Source: Coptodactyla brooksi
Taxonomy: Eukaryota; Arthropoda; Insecta; Coleoptera; Scarabaeidae
Direction: 5' to 3'
DNA length: 26,929 nucleotides
Assembly: GCA_033557675.1 (NCBI GenBank)
Contig: JAWQRM010000193.1
Location: forward strand, 1 to 26,929
Shown here: positions 1-8,817 of the stretch, piece after piece
How the letters are laid out: every line of letters starts with the position of its first letter
How positions within the stretch are numbered: position 1 is the first letter of the stretch
Program-made: the position numbers and the translations under genes
The notes under the pieces: model-generated
Databases searched by the model: none
Seen by the model: only the letters and a program-made list of their open reading frames with translations
Told to the model about the DNA's origin: nothing

Positions 1-770
1 GCATAACCAGTAAGCAATCTAGCAAAATCCATTGAAATTCTCCTTAAACCTTTTTTCGCCGATATTTTAAGTTAGGAATAAGATATCGAATCGCGCTTTT
101 CACTAGCTTGTTTGGACATCATTTTACTATTTTTTATGGAAAAAAGGTAATAGATATCAATAAATTTAATTTTTTTTTAATTTTGCAATTTCAGTAGTAA
201 ATGCCCTCTGGTGTCAATATATCAAATTATAATCACCACAAATAAGGTAGCTTTTGTTGGCCAAGAAAAGCTCCTTTCAACGATGCTAAGTTTGTTGAAA
301 TGCTTTCAGTCGTTTTAAAGTTACAGATGTTTATTTATACAAACGTTTGAACACCCCCCACCATTTTATTTTTAGAGATAGGACAAAAATAGGACAAAAC
401 AGACTCGAATTTATCTAAGCTATAAAAAGCATATATTTGTTTGTTATGTTAATAGTGTGAAATTTCGAGAAACACCACATTTTTAAATTCAAAATGGATG
501 TTGCGCCTCCTAACGGCCATCTTAGCAACCTGAAAATAATTTCCTATATTTTCTTTTGGCCACTTTAGTTGTAAATATTTTTACCGTAAATCTCTACAAT
601 GAATAATTTCCGAGATACAGTACCTTGCATGCTTATTTAGACATATACATATACATGTATGTATAGACATAATTTTTGTTATTTTTTTTATAAAATATAC
701 ATATTTAGGCATACATATTGAGATAATTCTTAGTGCACACATATAAATGTTCATTCACAACAAAATACGC
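1..770. other. AT-rich non-coding DNA, nothing recognised
   Basis: No reading frame of convincing length or family resemblance occurs here on either strand. The sequence is AT-rich, with a TA/CA-rich microsatellite-like stretch around 640-730. A short segment near 398-420 faintly resembles the pogo-like terminus described at 780-851 but in the opposite orientation. This would suit a small non-autonomous element between 398 and 851, but the match is too weak to call. Confidence 0.4.
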
Positions 771-779
771 ACATTATTC

Positions 780-851
780 AATAACTCGAAATCTCGATAA
801 CTCCATCTTTTTGCGGCACATGGGTGTTCGAGTTATAGAAATTCGACTGTA
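780..851 (-). repeat. pogo/Tigger-like terminal inverted repeat remnant
   Basis: Read on the minus strand from 851 downward, the sequence starts CAGTCGAATTTC and continues with the motif ATAACTCGAA. That motif recurs in the opposite sense about 50 bases further in, preceded by a TA dinucleotide on the outside. CAGTCGAA-type ends with repeated ATAACTCGAA subterminal motifs and TA target duplication are typical of pogo/Tigger elements in insects. The element would extend to lower coordinates, so it is not the same copy as the Tigger transposase relic near 3 kb. The partner end was not found with confidence. Confidence 0.4.
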
Positions 852-1267
852 TTTTCATTGTTATGTTGTTAATTGTTGTTTTCATATACTTTAACATTGT
901 AATGTTTAGTGTTTTAGTCTATTTTGAATTGTTTGCCCTCACTTGCGTTGGTACAATATGTAAATGAATATGTATGTATTAAAGTTATGCAATATACATA
1001 ACTGCTATTTAGGTTACCTACTTAAAATACGCTATTCGGTAATCTTTGTCAGACATAATTACAGAAAAGATATTCTAGAAATTTTTGAAAGATTCTTCTG
1101 TTTCTTCGACTTATCTTTCTGTTCTACTTAAAGAGAAATTTGAAAAAAGAATTTTGATATATGCTACCATGTTTTATAATCTTAGTAAATCTCATCAGGC
1201 GCAATGAGATGGTTAAGTTGAGATGCTACATATTTAACTTAAGAATATACTTCATGTATTATAGTAA

Positions 1268-1334
1268 AATTTTATACTATAATAACATCACATTTAAATT
1301 TTATTTAAATGTGATGTTATTATAGTATAAAATT
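1268..1334. repeat. Perfect 32-bp hairpin with 3-nt loop
   Basis: Bases 1268-1299 and 1303-1334 are exact reverse complements, 32 nt with no mismatch, separated by only TTT. The arms are AT-rich but not simple sequence; each contains the word ACATCACATTTAAA or its complement. No coding frame or recognised transposon terminus adjoins it. A perfect arm with a tiny loop implies recent formation, for example by snap-back strand switching during replication or repair, or a very young foldback element. A small-RNA hairpin is possible but the loop is shorter than in animal microRNA precursors. Confidence 0.9.
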
Positions 1335-1756
1335 AAATTTGTGTACGTTAAACGTTTATGGGTGTTGATTATGCACCTCATGAACTTAATGAGGATTGTC
1401 ATTTCACAAACTATTTACTGTTCAAACACAATACTGCTTCATCGAAGAGTACCAAATATTTATCTTCGAAAAATTCTGTTCCACGACAGTACCTAATCGT
1501 CGTTTGCTAGCTCTTGCACTAATTGCAATTTATATGGATGATACATGTCCTTCATCAGTATTCTTGCTCCTTTTAAGGCGACTTATACCAATGTACTTTA
1601 CAATTTAATGTAAGTGATGTAGTTGATGTTTAGGGCAGATCTTTCGAAGCCATAACAATATATTGAGACATTGACATTTCCTGTTTGATTAAATCTTTAT
1701 AACCTTTTAACAAGAGCGTGGGCTTTCATCTATAAGCAAATTGTAAATTTTTAAAT
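1335..1756. other. Non-coding stretch, nothing recognised
   Basis: A 70-codon frame at 1396-1608 on the plus strand has no recognisable motif or family resemblance and an AT-rich composition that looks like chance. I see no promoter, repeat or RNA feature that can be supported. Confidence 0.4.
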
Positions 1757-1839
1757 TATTAGGTTGTTCGGAAAGTAATTTCATTTTTCTTTTTATTGAA
1801 AATGAAAGGCACTTTTCTTATAGAGTATAAATATTTTAT

Positions 1840-2405
1840 GTAATTACATTTCACCATTTTGGTCCAACACCTTTACCATCTTTCTGGCAATAGCATGATT
1901 CTGCGTTCATAAAACTTTTGATCCTTGCTGGCAAAAAAATGATCTAAGTCATTCTTGACGGCTTCATTTGAAATAAAGATTTTGCCGTTCAAAAAAAATT
2001 GTAGAAATCGAAACAAGTAATAGTCGGAAGGTGCCAGATTTGGAGAATAACTTACAAAATATTTTACAAAGTTTTGCAAAAGATTTTGCAAAGTTTTGCA
2101 AAAGATTTTGCAAACCAGTTTGCGAAAAAATATGCAATTTGTCCTGTTGATGGCAGTACACTGTTGATGACAGTACAATTGATTCTCCCAAAAATTTTGA
2201 AGAGTTCCCAAAAATTTTGCAAACTGGCAAAAAATTTTACAAACTTTGGCAAAAAATTTTGACACGGGCATTCTGTCAAAACTGGTTTGCAAAAGGTGTA
2301 TTCTCTATAAACGTCACATATTTTTTTTTCTCGTTGGAACGACATTTTACCTTTTTTGTAATAAAAAAGCAAAATGTGCCGAAAATGCTGTTTTTGATTC
2401 TCCAT
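1840..2405 (-). pseudogene. mariner transposase relic (N- and C-termini only)
   Basis: The N-terminus starts at the ATG at 2403-2405 with MENQKQHFRHILLFY, followed by KKICDVYREY and LTECPCQNFLPKF. These correspond to the helix-turn-helix DNA-binding start of mariner transposases (the family form is close to CQNWFAKF). The C-terminus at about 1873-2045 reads NLAPSDYYLFRFLQ, then FASKDQKFYERRIMLLPERW. This includes the third catalytic Asp region (LAPSDY) and the conserved tail of D,D34D mariners. The two parts lie in different frames. A single-base loss right after the LLPERW codons creates a stop. The catalytic core with the first two Asp residues is gone, so no active enzyme can be made. Family assignment is firm; subfamily is not attempted. 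Confidence 0.8.
2050..2280. repeat. Imperfect repeat expansion of TTTTGCAAA-type units
   Basis: The core at about 2064-2116 is a tandem array of a unit of about 20 bp built from GTTTTGCAAAAGATTTTGCA. Looser relatives follow up to 2262 (AAAATTTTGCAAACTGGCAA, CAAACTTTGGCAAAAAATTT). A nearby doublet, roughly TGTTGATGGCAGTACA then TGTTGATGACAGTACA, is a separate short duplication. In minus-strand translation the units repeat variants of the mariner word QNWFAKF (ANWFAKSFAK, CKIFCK, LQNFWE). This suggests the array grew from the helix-turn-helix coding segment of the host mariner copy. Confidence 0.7.
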
Positions 2406-2929
2406 GTTTCATAAGACACAAAAGAAGAAAACAATTGCACAGAACCAAACAAAATAATTTCACACATAAATTTAGCTGTCAGAATACAAAATTCATATAC
2501 AGTTTAGAAAGAAATTGGCTGGTTAAAATACAACCAGCGCCTCTGCTACAAAAAAAAACGAAATTAAAAGGTTAAAACATTAAAAGGTTTCTAATGATTC
2601 TTTTTCTGTAATACATCGTTGTAATCAGAAAGAAAGTGATTTTCTATAAATAGACATAAAAATACAGATAGAAATTTGAAAAAAGAAGTTGACTGTCGCT
2701 TAGGGTAAATTTAATACTACTAAAACTAGAAATCGTGGTCAGTTTATAGTATTTATAGTATCAATTGACTTGGCCTTTGATCTATTTAAATCCGACAGTA
2801 AGCAAAGGTGCTAGGACTTGAGGCGTTTTTTAAGAAACATGGTATTAAAAATTCTCGACCATTAGCCAATTGTAAAAAATAATATTTGCTATCCAGACCT
2901 TTTTATTCGAGTGTAAACTCAATATTTAC

Positions 2930-3475
2930 TCACAGTTAACTTTGTCATTTCCAATCACTAAAGTTATAGTTTTTCAACCACCGCACTACAACACAGAAGA
3001 ATCCTGAATATTTCTTTCGCCATTTTTCCAGCATTACTGGGATCTCCATTTTTCACAAACCCCTAAGTTCCAATTTATCGATATAAAAGTCGTGTCTCGT
3101 CGGCATTAAATTGATTACGTTTCTGGTAATTTCGTAAAAAAGTATTTTAATTTCACTTTTCAGTCTGAACCCGCCGTTAAATCCGTTGACTCACCGGATA
3201 AAGTCAGAAAACTGATGTTATTCCTTCGTAAGAACGATTCTAGCCATCCATTGCTAGCATGTAAATTTTCCATATTTAATTATATAGACAGTTCCTTCGT
3301 CTTTGTTTGCTGCATCGGACCGGAAATTGGAATATTTATTGCTTAACATTTTGAAAAGAAGGATATTAATCTTTTCACTTTCCGTTTTTTTGCAGCTAGC
3401 GTTCTCATCCATTGCTACAGTTGCCACTTCCCAGTTTTTACAAATTGTCTTTATTTTCACAATGTTCCTAGGTAG
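2930..3475 (-). pseudogene. pogo/Tigger transposase relic
   Basis: Minus-strand translation gives, in several frames, landmarks of the Tigger branch of pogo transposases in the right order. An ENASCKKTESEKI segment (3254-3460 frame) corresponds to the linker after the N-terminal DNA-binding helices. RRNNISFLTLSGE follows (near 3190-3245), matching the second HTH (CENP-B-type) end. Next comes FNADETRLLY (near 3085-3115), with the first catalytic Asp of the DDE domain. Last is AGKMAKERI (near 3015-3040). Stops and frameshifts separate these blocks. Downstream catalytic residues are absent, so the copy is 3'-truncated and dead. I see no terminal repeats next to it. Confidence 0.65.
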
Positions 3476-3479
3476 TTTT

Positions 3480-4060
3480 TAAAGCAAAAGGAGAACGAAT
3501 GGATTTTCATTTGATATGGTGATTGATATGAAAAGAAAACTGAGTCTTCTACATTTGATTATGTATTTTTAAAATAATATAAAAATTAATAGTAATTGTA
3601 ATATTTTAAATTTATACATGTATAATAACTTTTAATTTTTGAAATCATATTTTTGTGGAGTATGGAATTTTTTAATAATTTTGAATTTTCTTCTACCAGC
3701 GCACATACCTATGTTAGAATAGCTTGTATACCTCATGTTGAATCTAACGAAAATTCTCTATAGCAACATTAGTAGCTGGGACAACAGTATTTATTTAATC
3801 AGTAATTTAAGATTTTTGAGATGTGTCAACACTTACGTGAGGACTGTTCAACTTAACCCAAATTACAAAAATTATAGAATTTAACAAAATAAAATACAAT
3901 TCTGACGCAAGCGCATTTACATATTTAAATACATATTTTCTCTTTGAATTTCTTCAAACAGAAAAATGCCATCAATAACAACATCTTTCGATTCTTTCAT
4001 TACGTATATAACTGCTGAAGAAATATCTTGAAATTCAATTTTACCTTTTACAAGTCCAGT
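3480..4060. other. Intergenic AT-rich DNA, little recognised
   Basis: No supported gene. The stretch nearest 4060 may be a decayed continuation of the mariner-type relic at 4070-4300, but I could not align it convincingly. Confidence 0.35.
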
Positions 4061-4069
4061 TCAGGCAAT

Positions 4070-4300
4070 TTAGTTCAGTGAAGTTGGCGAACATTCTTAC
4101 CAACCAAGCCAACATTTGCACAGTAAAATTTCCGTCGGCAGCAATGATTTCAAGCATGCAAACATTTTTTTTACCAATTCAGCGCAATTTTTACTTTCTT
4201 GACGACCAGATCTTTCATCATCATTGAAATCTTCACAACCATTTTTAAAACGATTGAACCAGCGCAGTCTCAGCACATTTCTTTCCCAGTTTAAAATTTA
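4070..4300 (-). pseudogene. mariner-family transposase HTH relic
   Basis: Reading the minus strand from about 4275 gives LRWFNRFKNGCEDFNDDERS and then GRQ. This is the signature at the end of the first DNA-binding motif of mariner/Mos1-like transposases (W..RF..G.ED..DDERSGRP). A shifted frame continues LEIIAADGNFTV, which fits the start of the second helix-turn-helix (a stretch such as ...I..DRRLT). No catalytic-domain motif follows. This is an internal fragment of an element different from the mariner copy at 1.8-2.4 kb, whose HTH sequence is unlike it. Confidence 0.6.
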
Positions 4301-4995
4301 ATATTTAATGTTCGATAGATGGCGCTACGTGTTCTATGATTTTAATTAAAATTCTCGTTATTTAATTGTCATACTGTGTATGTATTGAGGTAATGAATCA
4401 AGTTGTTACAACCGATTATTTATTAATTACACCACACATTTTATCCAATTGCAAGACATATTGCAAAACTACCCAAAATTCAACCAGGGTTCAATGTAAA
4501 AGAAAGTTATTTGTGCTGCAACATGTACTACTTTCTCTTTGGGAAAAATTCTTTATTTTCGATTCCTATTATCCTATAGAATCAATATTCTTACAATAAT
4601 CTTAAATAATTGTTTCTATGTAATTGTTTAAATATTGTTTATATGTGTACACATATGTAGATAAAAATTAATATTTATGTCTCGGACGAGATAGACCCCG
4701 AGCTGAAAAAAAAGAAAAATTGTAAAAATATAAACAAATATCGAATGATATCTACACTTTGCTAACTGCAGTGTTTGTAGCGAACAGAAGGTGATTTTAC
4801 TACCGCAGAACGCCGATTTCCATATTTACTGGTAGCATAAAGGTGGGCTAGCGAATGTTTGTTTGCTTTAGTGCCGATATTAGTGTTCATATTAGTATTA
4901 TGTTTCAAATCGAAACTCATTCGTTTTCTACATGAAATAATTTTGTAGTCAATTCTTTTTACGTCATTTGTGACAGCATTACAGCAGAACTTGTT
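4300..4995. other. Intergenic, faint dispersed repeat
   Basis: A segment at about 4527-4600 (CTACTTTCTCTTTGGGAAAA ... TATCCTATAGAATCAATAT) recurs in diverged form at about 6462-6595, where the words CTACTTTCT and ATTATCTTATAGAATCGATA appear. This indicates a dispersed repeat of unknown type. No coding frame is convincing. Confidence 0.35.
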
Positions 4996-5047
4996 TGAGG
5001 AAATAAAATGTATGATGCAGATAAAATGAGGAAATAAAATGTATGAT
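4996..5047. repeat. 31-bp tandem duplication
   Basis: TGAGGAAATAAAATGTATGA(T) occurs at 4996-5016 and again at 5027-5047, a period of 31 bp, with the intervening GCAGATAAAA. The second copy supplies the ATG of the short frame that follows at 5039. Confidence 0.85.
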
Positions 5048-5251
5048 CTGCTAACTGCAGATAAATTTAAGATTTTCTTTGACTTAAGTTTGCGTGTTTT
5101 AGAAAAAAAGAAACGACTGGAGAGGCTAAAAGAAACTTTTCATACTGATATTGATATGCATGTTGGCGACGAGCTGGAACAATTCCTCATATTTATATTT
5201 GAAGATAAAAAGAATTTAATACTGCCTCGAAAGTATATCAGGTATTTCTGA
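5039..5251 (+). pseudogene. Possible hAT-type (ZMYM1-like) transposase scrap
   Basis: A 70-codon frame contains a charged, helical segment around EKKKRLERLKETFHTDI and then a DELEQFLIFI stretch. It resembles the region just before the dimerisation domain of some hAT-family proteins of the zinc-finger MYM1-like group, but no diagnostic motif is present and nothing recognisable follows the stop. The frame could equally be chance. I list it because its composition is more protein-like than its surroundings. Confidence 0.25.
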
Positions 5252-5539
5252 ATATTGAAAGTCTATAGAAAATTTTTGACTACCAATTTCCAATTCTTCT
5301 GGCGGAAGGTCATTTTCTGCGCTGAAATGAATTAAACACATTTGTACTGCTATATCAGAAGAAAGGTTGATCGTCCGACATTCTTAGGAAACTCATCCCT
5401 TACGACATGAACTGGAAGAATTCTACTGAAAAGTTACTTGATCTCGAATCGAATTGAAACCTGCGGTGGCTGGTCAGCTGTCAATTATTGAAAATACTGC
5501 CGGAAATTCTGATCGTGTGAGGGCGGCTTTAAATAATCC

Positions 5540-5990
5540 TTAAGAGCGTTTCTTCATTTAGAAACGCTTTCGTAACTTCTGCCTACCTACCTCTACCTAA
5601 CCAACCGTTAACGTCACTAATAAATAGCCTTAACTGAATAATCCCCCCCTAGGGGACCGTACGGTAATAGCTAACAGCTAATGGGCGGCTAATAGGGCCG
5701 CGGACAGCGTAGCGCTTAAACCGTGCATTTAAAGCATTTTACTGATGAAAATATTTTCCAATCAACCGGATTTAGTAACAGCTCAATTACGGGCGTAAAT
5801 CAACCGCTCTAGATTGGCGTCACATGGCTCTAACGAGCCCGATTAATTGACCGCATAAATCTGAACCTGTTTCCCACCAGAGTCAACCTGATCCAACCAA
5901 TCTACAACCTGATCTCCCCACCCATAGCATAAAATGGCGAAGAACTACCACGCCCCCTAGAGGGGAGTGCGTCACGCTGATATGGACGCC
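5540..5990. other. GC-richer island, probably transposon-derived, unidentified
   Basis: This stretch departs sharply from the AT-rich neighbours. It contains CCCCCCCTAGGGG at about 5643 and CGCCCCCTAGAGGGG at about 5952, two CCCCTAG-type words bracketing roughly 320 bp. It also has a small hairpin AGCGTTTCT/AGAAACGCT near 5546-5570. A minus-strand frame at 5883-6089 is open but has no family match I recognise. The base composition suggests an inserted element such as a retrotransposon untranslated region. Confidence 0.4.
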
Positions 5991-6600
5991 TACTTTCAAT
6001 ATATATGTACTACTGCATGCCTGACTTATATTCCAGGGGTTCCCAAACATTTTACACCTTAAAGCACGTTCCAAAATACAAATGTTCACAAAGTCAGTGC
6101 AATCTTTGGCATAGCATTTTATTAGTCAGTGCCTCATAATTAGGTGAGTATGATAATATTCCCGCTTCGTAAAGAAGACGCTCATCACTGATAGGGAGTC
6201 GAGATCTACATTTTGATTTGATCAAAAAATACTTGGAATTTTGTTCATTGGAAGTTGTGGCTCAAATGTGGTAGAAAGTTTCACTATGAGGGTTTGCTAT
6301 CTCCAAGTGCTGTAGTCTGTGGTCATGGCTTTGAGTACGTGAACTGTTCATATAAGATATTTTAAATTCTTTTATTATCAAAGAGTTACGATCATCATAT
6401 GGTTAAGATTTTCTTCCGTAAATATTAACCATTCAGTTACGTGCAGCACAACATTTACATTACTACTTTCTTTTTGAGAATAATTCGTTATTCAAGATGC
6501 TACGGCGTATTATTTAATAAGGTAAGAGAAGGTCATGTGCAGTGCAACAGTTACTAATTTCTCTTCATATTATCTTATAGAATCGATATCCGTAAGTACG
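5991..6600. other. Intergenic, nothing firm
   Basis: No coding frame or known element is supported. The part from about 6462 to 6595 holds a diverged copy of the dispersed repeat mentioned near 4527-4600. Confidence 0.3.
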
Positions 6601-6611
6601 AAGTAGGAATA

Positions 6612-6653
6612 TCAGGCTCTTGAAAGCACATTACTGTGCTTTCAAGAGCCTGA
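6612..6653. repeat. Perfect 19-bp hairpin with 4-nt loop
   Basis: TCAGGCTCTTGAAAGCACA (6612-6630) is followed by TTAC and then by its exact complement (6635-6653). Nothing else around it is symmetrical, so it is not the terminus of a longer inverted repeat. No coding or termination context applies in a eukaryotic setting. It is most simply a local snap-back duplication. Confidence 0.9.
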
Positions 6654-7556
6654 CAACTTTCTTGCACAATACTGTAAATTATTCAAAAAGAAATGAAACG
6701 AATGGTTATGGTCGAACCATTTTGGACAAATAATGTTCTGTAAATGCAAAACTGCACGTTCAACATCACAGAAAAGTATGGAATTAAATTTTTGTACGTG
6801 TCTTGTGATTAGAAATACAGTTATTCCTAAAAACACTTGAATCAAAATTTCGTTTTTCTGCTTAGCGCAATGTTAAAATTGTATACAGATCGGCAACGAT
6901 CCAGTAGCACAAGCTACAACTTGGGCTACTGATACAGTAGTTTAATGAATGCATAAGCACCTACCAGATCGGATCACATTCGAAAGTAAGCACAGTAGCA
7001 AAATTATGCGACAAACATAGGATCTATTTTTGTGAATATCTATCTGAAGGATCTATTTTTGTGAATATATCACCATATGTAATTATTATACGTGTGTAAT
7101 TATTGTATTGTATATGTGTATGAAACAGTAAAAATTGTTTTTCATTTTACTACTAAATTTATTTCATTCGGGGACGGTTTTATTCAGGTATGGCTTGTCG
7201 CATTATGTGAGCAATACTTTTTTGTATCGTTCAATAACGGGGCAAAATTCAAAGCTATGTAAAACAAATATCTCATAATCGCTTTAGATATTGTTTAGTT
7301 CCAAATGCAATTTTTCTAATTTAATGAATATGTTTATTTCTTTTGGTTATTAACCTCCTCGTGCATTAAAGCCTCATATGAGATCTTTAAAATTCATAAA
7401 TTAAAACTGCCAAACCATTAAAAAAATATTTATCTTACTAATTTATTCACCGTAATTTTCTTTAGCGCTCACTTGATCACTTTGTATAAAAACTATATAA
7501 AAAATAGGAAAAACTATAAAAAAAATTAAAAAAAAATTATGTTGAGAAACACACAT
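6654..7556. other. Intergenic with a 29-bp tandem duplication
   Basis: AGGATCTATTTTTGTGAATA(T) occurs at 7019-7039 and 7048-7068, a period of 29 bp. Otherwise the region is AT-rich and holds no frame or motif that I can support; the minus-strand frame at 6642-6845 has no recognisable features. Confidence 0.5.
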
Positions 7557-7634
7557 GACTCCCGCCACGAACCCGTGACCCCCCTCTGCCCCATGAGTCC
7601 GTGTCTGCCAGTACCCAACCTACCGCGCGAGTTC
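7557..7634 (-). repeat. SINE-like tRNA-derived head
   Basis: On the minus strand the segment reads GCGCGGTAGGTTGGGTACTG near its start and GGTCACGGGTTCGTGGCGGG near its end. These are placed like the pol III A box and B box of a tRNA (B-box core GGTTCGTGGC at 7564-7573). The whole is about 75 nt and GC-rich, between AT-rich flanks. On the minus strand it is followed by long T-rich runs. It does not fold into a convincing cloverleaf and the B box is degenerate, so I call it a tRNA-derived SINE relic and not a tRNA gene. Confidence 0.45.
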
Positions 7635-7815
7635 CTAGTAAATGTGTGATGTCTCGGGAAGATGTACTAGCGCTGCTTGACATCGTTCTACGTACACTTA
7701 TTTCTAACTAGTAACAGTAAATATTTATTTATCTCTTTGCAAACGTTTAAGTTCGACGGACAAACAAAAACTTCATTCTTACTCAAATAAAAGGCCACTC
7801 TAAAATAAAATAATT

Positions 7816-8690
7816 CTAATATTTAAAAATAGAACTAAATGAAAGATTTAGCTCGTTGACGATGTTGGTAAATGATTGCTTTGCTGTACCCCATAAAAAG
7901 AAATCATTTAGCGATGAATCTGGTGATCTAGGGGGCCATATAATGCAGCCACTTCTGCTAATAATCCGACCAAGGAAAGTATTTCTCTGAAATTCTCGCA
8001 CTCGTTAAAGTTGAGTGGGAGGTTTCGAATAGCAGAAATCACTTGATTCTGGAATAATACTAAAATTTGTTGACATTTAGTTTCCATCAATGAAAAAAGT
8101 CAAATGATGAAATCATCTTAAAATACCAAATTCGGCTTTTGTGAATACTGCATTCGAGTAGCAACAATTAGATGCTTAATTTCCGGAGTCCAATATCACG
8201 TGACGGACGGACTGTGACGACCATGAATGGTAAAAGACAGTTCATCCGAAAATAAAATATTTTCTAAAAAAATGTTATTCTCATTTGCTTTTTCCATCAT
8301 AGTTTCACAAAATCCCATTTATGTGGTATTGTCCTCAGGAAAAATCTGTTGCGTAGTTCCCAGTTTAAAGAAACTGAATTTATTGCGCTTCAAAATGTTC
8401 GTGACTGTTCAAGCACTCACACCAACTTCTTCGGAGATTTGTCTGCTGGAGATAGCTTCACTGACTGTGTCAAATGCACAGATATCAGTTTCCGTTGCCT
8501 CTCTTTCAGGTTTCAATTGAGGTCGTCGGGGGTCGCGAATTTTCAAGTGACATTGGCGACATGTCGCAGAACCTGTCTTTTCGAACACATCGACAATGCA
8601 CAATATTGTTCGATGTGATGGAATTGGCCGATTTTCGAAAGCAACTGCTAATAAATGTGAAATTCTAAAGCTGTTGTGTGTCGTCGACGC
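7816..8690 (-). pseudogene. mariner/Tc1-type (IS630 superfamily) transposase relic
   Basis: Minus-strand translation in shifting frames gives an ordered set of landmarks. VFEKTGSATCRQ (near 8560-8590) and ISSRQISEEVGVSA (near 8409-8450) fit the N-terminal HTH region. ILKRNKFSFFKLGTTQQ follows (about 8345-8400). FLENILFSDELSFTIHG (about 8220-8270) carries the first catalytic Asp in FSDE. LFQNQVISAIRNLPLNFNE comes next (about 8005-8060). WPPRSPDSSLNDFFLWG (about 7888-7940) carries the third catalytic region. The family normally shows QQDGAP between the last two blocks and this is missing. Stops and frameshifts break every block. It belongs to the widespread insect group with a WPPRSPDLTPLDFFLWG-like motif and differs from the other mariner relics here. 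Confidence 0.75.
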
Positions 8691-8817
8691 TTTCAGGGAA
8701 TATGCCTGCCTGGGTCCATATGCTTCGTACTACAATTCTCTCGCTAATTGTCGTGCGATCTTCGCAATCGCCCGAATGGCTCAACTAATCATGTTAGTTA
8801 ATGCAATATCCCTATGA

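Larger units (their letters stand above)
1759..2578 (-). mobile_element. Degenerate mariner element with a replaced middle
   Basis: The left end at 1759 reads TTAGGTTGTTCGGAAAGT, preceded by TA. This is a mariner-style terminal inverted repeat next to its TA target site. The interior encodes the two ends of a mariner transposase on the minus strand (see the pseudogene entry). The right end near 2555-2578 is badly eroded; only an inner part of the repeat, roughly TAATTTCATTTTT versus TTAATTTCGTTTTT, still matches. The element is about 0.8 kb against the usual 1.3 kb. The missing centre is occupied by an AT-rich repeat expansion at 2050-2280. Confidence 0.7.

Noticed and set aside
2074..2575. 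Plus-strand frames, one containing FCQNWFAKG, which looks like a mariner HTH word
   Set aside because: The mariner copy lies on the minus strand. The resemblance arises because the TTTTGCAAA-type repeats are partly self-complementary.
4996..5047. A CRISPR-like or satellite array
   Set aside because: Only two units of a 31-bp direct duplication are present in a eukaryotic context, so this is a simple local duplication.
8227..8817. Several plus-strand frames of 60-97 codons
   Set aside because: They are antisense shadows of the minus-strand transposase relic, whose motifs (FSDE, WPPRSPD...FFLWG) are clear in the opposite frames.
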